Shown here: positions 1-11,900 of the stretch, in pieces
Numbering within the stretch: position 1 is the first letter of the stretch
Layout: each line of letters opens with the position of its first letter
Assembly (NCBI RefSeq): GCF_000003815.2
Contig: NC_049981.1
Span: 29,833,535 to 29,881,424 of the forward strand
Reading direction: 5' to 3'
From: Branchiostoma floridae
Lineage: Eukaryota > Chordata > Leptocardii > Amphioxiformes > Branchiostomatidae
Length of the DNA: 47,890 bases
The notes under the pieces: generated by a model
What the model saw: only the letters and a program-made list of their open reading frames with translations
Databases searched by the model: none
Told to the model about the DNA's origin: nothing
Position numbers and translations under genes: made by a program

Positions 1-2140
1 GATGAAAGCAATATTGAGTCGCTCTTCCGTTTGGAACGAGGGGGGTGGAAAGAGAAGGAGACGTACTCAAACGAGTTAATCTTTGAAAACAGAAATCCCC
101 TTCGCAAGCTTCAGTTTTAGAGTGGAACTGTTGAGCAGACTGAATTTTTTTGTGAGAATCCAGAATAGCATACCAGTTATTCTTATTCAAGGTGGAATAA
201 TTTCACTGTCTACTCTCATAGAGGAAGACAGATATTTGAAGGGACAGGGAAGGAGGGGCAAAAAAAAAAAAGCTAACACTAATACAACTACAGTAACTAC
301 AACATACAGTTCAAGGGATGTAAATTAGTTGCACATCAATTGAAAGGTGTTAAAATTAATCCGAAAAGGGCTGACAAAAGGGGTAGAACTTGAAACGATG
401 ATGTTCCTCTCGGAAGAGCATTCAAGATTGCTACACCAGTTCTTAAGGACAATTTTGATATGGGACCGTACAATTAAAACCAAACAATTGGGACATTATT
501 TGGGAATTTGCAGATGGATAGAAACTTAGGAACATACACGCACAGTCAGGCCAGGGAATTGCCGACCCTTTACGACGACAGACGGAAAGAAAAGAACAGA
601 TAACGTTAATGTACGTTGGTTCAGTCTTGCCTGGACAAAACGGCAACGTTAGTAGGATAAAAGGGAGGGGGGCTGCAACATAAACTGCCTCAAATCAAAA
701 AGACAGAAACTCCAAGGCAAAGTAAAGAGGAACAGGCAGACAGCGACCGTCTACACACTACAATCAGTCAGCACAGGATATTTCAAATTAGTACATTAGG
801 ACATAATAGTAGATACAACATTTCAATCTATTATACATAGAATGGACAGTTTCAAAATGTGAAAATACATCTAAGACGTTTGGCACCTTTCCTTTGAGGC
901 AGTGTGCAAATACCATGACAAAAACAACTTGCAAGTCTATATTTCAAACCCAAGACCAAGACAGTCAACATTTTAATGTGTACAGTAAGTCCAAGATAGC
1001 TTCCATTTTAATGTTTAAGTCCAAAGTAGTTAACAATTTGATGTATAAACCAACTCTAAACATAATTTGACTACTCAAACACTACAAAACAATAGACTAC
1101 AGGTCTAAATGACGATGAAGACTTCTGCAGTTCTTTAACAATCCAGAGCAATGAAGCACCAAGCACAGAAACATCTGTAACCTCCCTGACAGACCAACAG
1201 CATTAGGAAGAGTGTGTGTGAATTGTGGCAGTTGTAACTCAAGGAGTCAAGGCCATATTTGGTTCTATACAATTGAGATGAAGATGAAATGTCACTTTAT
1301 CATGAATTGTTCCTAATATGAAATTAAATGATCAAAGCTTTCCTCTTGCTTTAAAGAATTGGATGCATTCAATAGTATTAATGAATTCAATTACATGAAT
1401 TGTACATCCTGGAGGAGATTAACCCTTACTGTGCACAAATAGGTAAATATATTTAAGAGTTTTGAGAACTTAAAACCAGTCGTGTAAATGATGCATAAAA
1501 CTCAACACGTTGATTTGTACATGTACATGTATGTAAATACATTTGCATCCACTAGGTTGTTTCCGCAAATAGTTTCATCAGGTCGATAGATCGATTAAAC
1601 AAAGTCTTCTTCGTTTCACAACCTTCTTTAATTCATTAGTAAATGTTTCAACAACCATCTGATGCCTTCATAAGTACAAAATCAAGTTAAGTTTGGATTG
1701 CACTAACTCATATAGTACATGTGTACTTGTTTCATTTTGTACTGATAAAGGTTCCAGATGGTTGTCAAACTGTTTGCTGAAGAATTAAAAAAGGTTGCCT
1801 AACAAAAAAGTCTTTGTTTTGTTTAGTTGTAGAGGACCTTATGAAAGTCACTCTACTTCTGTTGTGTCAATGACGATTTGCATTCACAATCGGCCTATGA
1901 CACCAGCATTTCAATGGAAGGCAACTCTCCCATATGCTGTGGGTCTCTAGCTACGCTCAAGTCTGAGGCATTCACTTGTACCCGTCATGCACAAGTGGAG
2001 ACAGAGGAGAGTCGTGTTCACCTGGGGGCCGGGGTTATTGAGAGGGCCCTTCTCACGGTAGCATGAGGGGGGAGAGAGGGAGTAGAGGAGATAGAAAACA
2101 CAGTTATAGAAAGATGTAAGCCACCAATGACAGTCTCAAT
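1..2140. other. No gene recognised; probably intron or downstream flank of the collagen gene
   Basis: AT-rich DNA with no collagen triplets on either strand and no convincing minus-strand AATAAA signal. A possible minus-strand terminal exon (1947-2021) is discussed as a finding but not annotated. Confidence 0.6.
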
Positions 2141-2154
2141 GGACAAGAGCTGTA

Positions 2155-2346
2155 CATTTGCCATAATCTCCAAGCAAATCATACGGTAGCATAAGATAGT
2201 ATCTAAAGCTGACAGAGCAGTGAAGTTGGCTTAGGCGTGAGTTTCACTACATGGCAAATGGACACCTCTTGGCTGACTACACTCCTTGGCCAGTTTGGTA
2301 CTATTTTATGCCATTGTAGGATCTGCTTGGAGATTACATTTGCCAC
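2155..2346. mobile_element. Foldback MITE with about 45-bp inverted ends
   Basis: The left arm (CATAATCTCCAAGCA, then GGTAGCATAAGATAGTA) and the right arm (TACTATTTTATGCC, then CTGCTTGGAGATTACA) are near-perfect reverse complements, separated by about 100 bp. A related right arm recurs at 41805-41850, which shows this is a repeat family. It carries no transposase. Confidence 0.7.
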
Positions 2347-2806
2347 CAAGAAATATTTCATCACTATAAAGCTACGTTGTGACAGTCTTAACATTCATAG
2401 ATATATAAAAAAAAAAGCAAATGACACATGTTTAAAAAGTCTTCACAATGTAGTAAACAAATGAGTCTTGGCAACAATAATGTTGATCTGTTAATCTTTC
2501 TGAACGCCCCTGTTAATATTTTTGCAGATACTACGCTATTCTCTCACAGCTATCCCTCTAAAACTATCCTACGACAATATAAAAAGAGCATGCAAGATAT
2601 GAAGGTACATTGCTTGAATAAGCTAGCAATAAACATATCATTGCTTCAATGGAAACCAATAATCTTGGTATGGCTACAAACAAATTGTAGGGAGCACATT
2701 TGCATGTTGCAATCATGTTGTATGTTTTAGCTGTGTATGTGTCATTTTTGCTCCCATACCAAAAAAAATCCACATAGAGCAACCCGAAAGAATGTGGTGT
2801 ACTTAC

Positions 2807-2917
2807 AATGACGGAAGAGAACTGGTTATCCTCGCCGGAGAACTTGACACCTCCCATGTCACCCTTCTCTCCCTTTTCTCCCCTATCTCCTCTCTCGCCA
2901 GTGTCTCCCTTCAGGCC
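2807..2917 (-). CDS. Last collagen exon seen: seven triplets, then a non-collagenous stretch
   Basis: 111 nt, phase 0, acceptor TTTATCAG, strong donor GTAAGT. Seven charged triplets ([10 protein letters not shown]... GEKGDM) are followed by [16 protein letters not shown] with no Gly-X-Y pattern. MACIT collagens have short non-collagenous linkers (for example NC2) between helical domains, so this may be the start of one. The donor shows at least one more exon, but none with collagen sequence is visible between 2806 and 1. The gene therefore probably continues past the left edge. Confidence 0.87.
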
Positions 2918-5900
2918 CTGATAAAGAATTAGACATCTTCAGAAACGTGGACAAACTTTGTGCACCGGAAGAGTGGTTACTACATTTGAATTATCACAAT
3001 TAGATTTTAATGCATCCACCTTGCTAGAGTACTACATCTATCCAAGACTGTGGGGCTTCCAAACATGTTTTTGTTTCTTAATAGCTTGAAAGTTTAGCAA
3101 AGGCTTATTTAAATGTTTCCTTTCTGCCCTAAGGTTCAAAGTTGCCTCAGTCTAATCTACTAGCTCATTTTCCACTTTCAAATGTCTTGATCAGCGCTGT
3201 CTCTAGTTTTACATTTTTTTTTGCACCCAACAAATTTTTTTGGAGCCCATCTTGTTTATTTTCATTGTTAAATCTTTGTTGGATTTTTGAGATGATGGGG
3301 TGAAATTTTTTTCTGGATACAGTCCTCTCCTGCACTATGTTACAATCAGGAAACGTAGAACACACTTGCATATAAACAAAATAAATATAGTAAGTCAATG
3401 TTTCAAAAACACAAGAGTACCTGTATTCCTGGAGAGCCTTTGGGACCAGGCATACCAATGTCACCTCTATCGCCCTGAAACAAGAACAAAGCATTTGTTG
3501 TACTTCTTGGGACCTCTGTTTGGTCAAGTTCAAGTGGAAACTCTGTCCTTGGTGCTGAACAACAATCAATGCTAAAGTTACAACCAATGACACAAACCTG
3601 TCCTTGGTGCTGAACAACCAATCAGTGCAAAGTTACAGCCTACCTCATAGGCCTGTCCTTGGTGCTGGGCAAACAATCAGTGCTAATGTTACAACCAATC
3701 ACACAGATCCTCCTGGTACTGAACAACCAATCAGTAAAAAGTTACAACCAATGGTACAGACCTGTCCTTGATGCTTAACAACCAATCAGTACAAAAGTTA
3801 CAACCAATGATACAGATCTGTTCTTGGTACTAAACAACCAATCAGTCCAAAGTTACAGCCTACCACATAGGCCTGTCCTTGGTGCTGAACAAGAAATCAG
3901 AAGAACACTAAAACACAAATCTTCACAAATACGACTGAAAACTACCTTAGGCCCAGGCAGACCCCTGCTTCCAGGATAACCATTCTCTCCAGGTTCACCA
4001 GGTTCTCCGGATGCCCCAGGTTTTCCTGTTGGGCCCCTCTCACCAACATCTCCCTGTGGGTGGGATTGAACACAATTGGATACTGATGTACAATTCTAAA
4101 TGATCAACTTTCTTTTTGTCGATGAAGGTTAGACATCCAGGTAACAAGATACGCAAAAAAAAGCAGTGTCACTGACGATAGGTAGTGGATTCTGCCAGAA
4201 AAATCTGACCATTTCCAAAATCATATCCAGTTGCATGAGTAACTGCTTTTGGGCACAACTTTCTTCTCTCTTTTGTCTATTTTAGACAGTCCAACAGTTA
4301 CAATAATTTGAGCTTGCTTTTTCAACACCAACATCTTAGTTTTTGCAGGTTCTAAAACTCATATATAGATTTTTAAGAAATTTTTTCTTTTTTCATATAA
4401 GCTTTTGCCACATGATTGTATAATAAATTGCCTTTTCTGGTTTCACAAACAAAGAGTCCTAATATATCAAGTAGTAAGAGTTTTTGTGGGGTCTTTACAT
4501 CACCAAGGCTTCAACTGCCTGGTTAATCTCCTTTGGTTTAACTCCTTAGATGCAGTTATAATAAACAGACAAACAAACAAACAATGTACATAACAGGCAA
4601 TAACACCAAAGCTGTTCCTATTCAATTTTGTTAGTTCTTGTTGTGTGTTTCTTTTCAAATATGCTTTACTGGAAAAACTTAATACAAACAGCATGAAGAC
4701 CAGGTCTAATGAATTTTAATGTTGATTCAGCATGTAACACCACACCACACACATCCCTACCTTTACTCCATTCCTGCCAGGTAGACCATCTATACCTCGT
4801 ATTCCCTACGGTAGTGTGTGCAGCAAAATAGACAGAGTTTTCATGGGGTGAAATTAAAAGTGATACAAGTGTTTACATGTAAAACGCAGTTAGAAGCAAA
4901 ATAAAAGCTACTAATTGAGCATCGACCGGCTCAAAGAACAACAGACAAAATAATAAAATAAAAAGACAGAAAAAAAAAGAATAAATTAGCTGCCAGGCAA
5001 CATTAATGAATATTTCAATGTAAATCTGCTTATTAGAATACAATTTCTAAAAAAAAAAAGAAAAAGAAAAGAAAAAGAACATTCATTCCTAGGAAAAATA
5101 TCTCAGTAGAAAGTAAATTTCTGTCTTCATGATGTTACATGTATGTACCTCGTTAAGATAAAAACAACAAAAAATGAAAGAAAAACAAAAAATGTTGATA
5201 TGTCCTAGTACTACAGTATTATCACAGCAGATCTAAGCTCCTTGGCCACACCAATTTAAATTGTTTGATCTCAGATTTTAGAGAGAAAAACAAAACATGC
5301 CAAACTGGAAAAAACGTAATCGAAACAAAACAGAAGGACCAAGTTTGTGCCTTGGTGCTCTCAGTTTTATAAAGTGAATACAGTCAAGTTTTCCTCCAAG
5401 CCCATTGCTTTCATGATCTTCGCTTTAAAAAACTCGAGAACCAACCAATAAAACTGGTGTTGCCTTGTGAGAAATAAGGAAGCAGTTTGCTAATCAAAAG
5501 TAGAGAAGAGGAAGACAGGAAAGTATGTTTCTTGATGAATAACACCTGAGAAGAAATGTGCTTACAGAAGGTCCCTGGACACCAGGTACACCTGGTGGTC
5601 CCATCAGGCCTGGCTTCCCGGGGTCGCCCTTTTCTCCCTGGAGAGAAAGGATTTAGAATTTTACAAGTGAGAACAAAAGTCAAGAAAAGCACACCAGACT
5701 GAGTATTAAAACATACTACCTGGTACAGAAAGCACATCAGACAAAACATACTACCGGGTACAGCTGCTAACATGTAAGTGTCTTATATCGTGAAAAATTT
5801 TAAAGATTTATTGATTATATTACATGGCAAACCCAGGCAGCTTATTAGCTAATATTGGGTGCCAACACATACATACATCTACACTTCTCATAGAATACAC

Positions 5901-8900
5901 ATACATGTTATCAACTCAACTGGTTAACATACATGTATACTTTAAATGAAACAACGAGATAAGCCTTAATAATATGTTCTATACATGTACCTCAACTTAA
6001 TCCTTATACAAATTGTAATGATACACACAAAGATAGCCTGAAGTACGAAAATGGAATAAGAGGCAAAAAGCTAGGATGACAGAAAGAATCAGAATAATCA
6101 TGTTTCAATGTCCTTTTTCCGTAAGGCCAAGACATCCCACAAGTTTTCTAAAATGAGGAGAAACTATCCTTCGAAAATGTGGGCTGTTCATATTTCTTGG
6201 ACCATTCCAAAAGAACTAGATGGAAGTTCACACAGACAATCAGGTCCAGGTTCAGGTCTGGACCTTGACAAGATCCTCTGGACCTGAACCGTACCTGTAT
6301 CTGAGTTTTTTTACCGTTCCCTCTCCTAGTTGACACAAATCTTCCTAACTAACTAATGTCTAAAGAGCTACAACAATATCCTGCACAGCATCTGCCTATA
6401 ATCTGAGAAGTATTTCAAAGCCATACACTACCTTTATGTTGACAATCTTTCCAGAGGACCCTATAGGTATGCCTGGAGGACCCTATAACACAACACAGCA
6501 CACCCCCTCAAATCAATAACTGTTCCTAACAAAGTTCATTTCTTCCAAAACATTCAAGCTATATAGCATTGCCACGCATGCTGTCGCATTCACTACAAGT
6601 ACATATCCATTCTTTTTATTTAGTATACATTTAACTGAAGATTGAACATGCACAGGAAAGACAAGAAACAGATTTGAAAAAGTTTGAAGTCATGCATTAG
6701 AACAAAGTGAACAGGCAAAGAAAATGAACATACATAGAGGCATGCACTCTAGTCTAGTATATAAGTATTCTTCGTATGTTTTTTTCTACAGTTGGAAAAT
6801 TGAATTCATCATACCTGAGGGCCAGGGGGACCAGGTTCACCCTGTAGAAAAGTACATATACAAATGTAATTAGTACGTCATTTTAACACATTTCATAGTC
6901 TTTTCACACACCATGGAGATAGCTTCGTACATGCATCACTTGTCAGCTCTTCTGCGATACTTTAACTTGTCCTTCATTTAAGCACCAGCTCTTCTGCAGG
7001 ATGCTACATTTGTTTTTTAGGCACATGCATTGGAATAGCCATCCATCTGTCATTACATGCACCCTTCTGATATTTTTTCAAATGATTATTTCCAGTATTT
7101 TTCTCCCCCAACACTCTCATCTAGGAAGTCCTGTTACCTGTAGACCATCTCGACCAGGAAACCCCTGTGGAGCAAAGAACAGCCGAAGGATTTGCATTAT
7201 TATCACGCACTACGTTGCTTCAATGCTGGAGACAACACCACAGCTGCTTTTACATGCAATACACAGGCAGGCTGCTAGGTGGGGTGATTGTCACATGCAT
7301 TGCAGTTGCTGCTCATTGCAGGATGAAAGAAAATCCTAACCGTTACTTTTTACTTTACTTTAAAGTTAGCAGCAAACAATGGCAAAAGAAAATCAAAATT
7401 CATACAGTTCTACTCTTTATGATACATTTTCTTTCTTCTAATATAGAATACATGTTATGTTGTATATGTTAAGGTTGCTATTTTAAGACTAAAACTAACT
7501 TAATTCAGCCAGTTTTACAGCACGATAGAACAGACTGCAATGTTGTTTTAGTATATGCATGTATGTATGTATATATGTATGAATGAAAACCATTCTTAAT
7601 ATACTGTCACACAATCAATACATTATACTATATGACCCAGGATAGAACCTACTTGACATAACACTACATATCACATAGAAAGCTGATGGGTACCAATGTA
7701 ATCAGGATGTAATGGGACAAAATATTTTCATCATATGACCTCCTTCAGTCAATATTAACATGATAAAATCTAAATTGACGTCAGCCCTACAGCATTGTCA
7801 ATGGCTAAACAGTCTTATTTGATAATGACGGTCTCTGGCACATAGGGCACATCTGTAAGCTCACTCTGGACAAAATAATATCTGTAGAAAATAAACCAGG
7901 AACTTACAGGATCTCCAGTGAGGCCTTTCAGTCCTGGTGCACCCTAAAAAAAAGGTGGAAAAAGAAAACATAAAAGATGCATAAAAAGTCTCTAAAAAGT
8001 TATAAATGAAATTTACATAAAACATACAGGAAAATTACCAATGCATAAAAGTGGCTGTGTGCAAAATGTATTTCTGGGTCCATATGAAACTTGATTTTTT
8101 TTTTTCTGGACCATTTTGTGATTGAAACAAAAAAAGAAATTGGTGAAAAATGACATGTATACTCACAGGCCTTCCATCCAAGCCAATAGGACCCTGCATA
8201 ATAAATGAGAGAAAAAATATTGTCAGTGAACGAATCAGACTAATATCTCTAGAAATAAAAAAGAAAATGGGAAATAAAAAAGACAATTTTCAAAAGCTGC
8301 CCTTAATTATCTAGCTATACAAGATTTGTAAACTGGCATGTACAAACGTACTTAAGCCATTTCTTTTAGATCAACAATCTGTGTTCTATTAATATGAAAA
8401 GGCTAGGATAGGGGTTACGGTGTATGAGAAAAGTATCATTCCCAAAACCCCTGTCACAGCTTCTACATGCTGTAACTGAACATGCTTAAACATCTTCGCC
8501 AAACAGAAAAAGGATAAAACCAATTTTGCACAAATAGATTTAACGTTCCAATGAAGAGAATATTGTGAGGTTGTATAGCTTGTATACTTAGATATGGCGG
8601 GCAGCTTTTATTTCAAAGTATGATCACGGACATTATATAACGATGTCCTTGGTGTGATATATACTATGATAATGGAATGAGAACGCCCCTATGTGCAGTG
8701 CAGACAACAGACACAAGCCGTGAAGGGAGGAGCCGACTGACAATGAGGGAAGTTACAAAAGCAGCGAGAAGAAAGGAGAAAACTCTACAGAACATGTTTG
8801 TCAGGTATTACACTTGTTACTGGTTGTCATGGATCTGTCTCGGATTAATTTGTATACATTGGATGTGATTGGTTAAGTCATCACTGATTGTCTCTCTCTT

Positions 8901-11900
8901 TTGTCAATCTTTTTTTTTCTTCTCGACGTTGTCAAAATTGTGGTTGTAATTATTGTTAAGAAATGCAACATTACACAAAGAAGTTGGTACCAACTACAAG
9001 ACAACATCAATCAACAGGACTATGTACTGACGTCCGGTCCGGTCGCTCTGACATCCCCCTACCGTACTGCCTTTTTGCAGAGGAATAAAGTTGCCGTCGG
9101 GCAAGTGGAAATGAGTAGCAGGGGGTTTACAGTGTCCGGGATAAAGGGGGGGGGGGGCCTCCAAGCCAAGATTTCCCGCCACCTCCAAAGCAAGCACTAC
9201 GATGTGAGGGTGCCAGAGTAGGGGAGGGGGGTAGAGAGGGTGATGGTAGACTTCTGCTGCATGCTTCCAAATTTCTCATACCTTCAGAGTCATCATCATC
9301 ATCATCATCATCATCGCGCATCATCATCAATTCAAGAGCCAAGCCTCATTCAACATGGTAGGCAGGCTGCTTATAAGTAACAGTCAGATCAAACATCATT
9401 TTCAGACATTCCTTTCAACACAATGTGTGTACTGCTCTACTGAACGAGACATCAAAAGGACAGCAAACTCTACTACAACTACAACTCTTCCTAGTTAGAG
9501 CATTCTTCTGGAAAAAAAAGACTTCCAGTATCTTTGCAATGCCAATATTTTACACAGCAATTCCTTATCATGTTTAGGGTATCAGCAGTCATTGCAATTA
9601 TTAGACTGATTGTAAAGCTACACAATCATATCAGAGGTCAAACAACAGCCAAAGAAAATTTTCAACAACAGAGTGCGTACTGATATACAACTACCAATGC
9701 GGCCATTGCACAAGCTTGATCTGCAAGTATACAAGTCATACACATAAAAAAAAAAAAAAAAAAAAAAATACAGCCATTTGAACACCTATATAACATTCGT
9801 AGTAGCACTAACATCTAATAGCAGCACATTGGGTAAAAGTTGGTAGTCTTTTCAATGACAAGCATGCCATATGTGCATAGTATCATAAGCACCATACAGT
9901 AGGTTTCTTTAAGAAAAATAAAAGAATATGGCAGCACAAAATAAAGCATGCAGTATGCACATTCTACATCCAACATTAAGGTCTTTTTAGGATACACAGC
10001 TCAGCTGATTCTATCAATTATAGATTCCCTTATTTACATGTAGCTGTACCTAGTTTGTAAGATATACTATAACATGTAGATATTGCACTTCAAATGGTCA
10101 GAATTGCGGCACAGCTTTCAGATCTCTTGTGAATTTTTCAAGTCTTTGCAAGCATTTTGAAAATGGCTATTTTACTTGCAGAATAATTTAAGGGCTTTTA
10201 CAGTACTAAAGCCGGCAAATAAACTGCATACAGGGTAAAACATATTAGAAGTCCTTAAAGATACATAAAAAAACTTGAGAAGTTGAATCTGAAGCTCAAT
10301 GGAGTAGCCTTGATTGGAACAACTTTCATCGAAAAATATAAGGTGTTGATTTTTTACCTTTCCTTATCACAATATCACATATTAAGTGCTTGAGTGTGTC
10401 ACTAGTATAGACTGCCTGTTATGACAGACTTGCTTGTGCATTATATTCTTAAACCACACCAATCTGATTCCTTGGTTTTCAGACGTGTCAAAGTAAAAAT
10501 TTAGTAAGAGGGCCATAATAAAAGATCTAGAAGGTTAAAAGAAGAAATTGTACCTGACTTCTTAACTTAATATACAAAATGCAAAATGAACACTCCTTGA
10601 AACTGTGTGTTCCAAGGTATAGACCCCCCCAAGCTTTTAAGTTGATCTTCAAAAATCATAGAACCAATTAATCAAATTGGTGTGGCCTTATTACAAGTTA
10701 CAACCGCCTCGCTTGTGTGTTACAACAGTTTTTTGCTCAGTGTTACATCCCAAATGTGTGTTACGCATCAACAGCCCTGCGTGTGCGTTACAACCTTTTG
10801 CGTTACAACCATTCTGCAAAACTGCAGCTTGAAAACGTACCTCGGCCTAATATTTCATCTCTGTGAATTTCAGGCAGCGAAAAAAAGAAGGTAGGTTCCG
10901 AGTCAAACATGGTTAAAAAAAACACTATTGAACTGTCCAGTTGGGTGTGACTGTGTGTAATATCAGTGCTTGGGACAGATAATCGAAGGAATTCATGGCC
11001 AACACAATGGAGGGTTCGGGAATCCTGAAGGCAGGACACACCGGAAATCCTGGGTATCCGCGGTCACCCTTCGCTCCCTGAAAAACAAGAACGCTCTGAT
11101 AAGAAAAAAATATAAATCATGTGCAGGACAAAAGATATAGTAAATGTAGTTCCAGAAGATACTAAAAGTTCTGCTGCAGTACCAAGGAGAAGCCACCAGG
11201 GGGCCTAAAATTGAGCTAATTTCACCTCAACTTTACCTTAAACCTTGGCAAAAAATAAATTTTGTTAGGGGGTCTTTGCTTGAAAAACAGGATAGTAGAG
11301 TTTTCTTCTACACAACCAGTTAATATGACCTGCTGACATTTCTCTCAGACATCTTCCTCAGAGCTTTTGCTTCTTGCTGCTTTATGTAGCCAATACAGGT
11401 GGCAAGAACACAATCCCAAAGTTTTTACCCCCCTCGTCATGGTTCATAACTGGGATTGTGTTCTCCCCACAAACATTGGCTACATATAGCAGTGAGGAGC
11501 AGAACTCCAGTCAGAAGCTTTGAGGAAGATGTCTCATAGGCATTGAAACGTCAGAGGGTTACATGTTGTAACTGGTTGTGTCAAAGAAAACTGTACCATC
11601 CTATGATCTTACAACCTGATGAAATTAAAAGGCTGAACTGTCATTAATTGTAATTGTTAATGAGCAGATGTTATTTGTACATATTGTAATCCTATGAACA
11701 GTTTCATGTAGTATTGATAATTGAGTACATTGAGTGTATAAGTCTGCCCAATTCAGTTTTTACTGCAAAGTCGATGTTTTTATCAAGAATAAACCATTTA
11801 TTATAATTATTAGATAAATCATTCTCGAAATGTACTTACCGACATGCCTGGTGGTCCTGGAAGGCAAACCCCATCCAGACCTCGGTCTCCCTACAAGTGA

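Larger units (their letters stand above)
8194..10640. other. Long collagen intron, mostly unremarkable
   Basis: It lies between the GPIGLDGRP and GYPGFP exons. It holds a CAT microsatellite (9291-9329), a 12-base G run (9146-9157) and a 24-base A run (9746-9769), but no exon I can support. A 106-codon plus-strand ORF at 8901-9221 shows no domain and is low complexity. Confidence 0.7.

Noticed and set aside
3165-3617. 150-codon minus-strand ORF near a collagen exon
   Set aside because: Its frame differs from the collagen frame, and it is intron sequence including part of the 55-bp repeat.
6215-6310. Possible regulatory palindrome
   Set aside because: The same words recur near 46.9 kb, so a dispersed repeat explains it better than a protein-binding site.
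8901-9221. 106-codon plus-strand ORF with a hydrophobic start
   Set aside because: Starts in a T-rich tract, crosses a 12-G run, has no domain, and no splice context or partner exon supports it.
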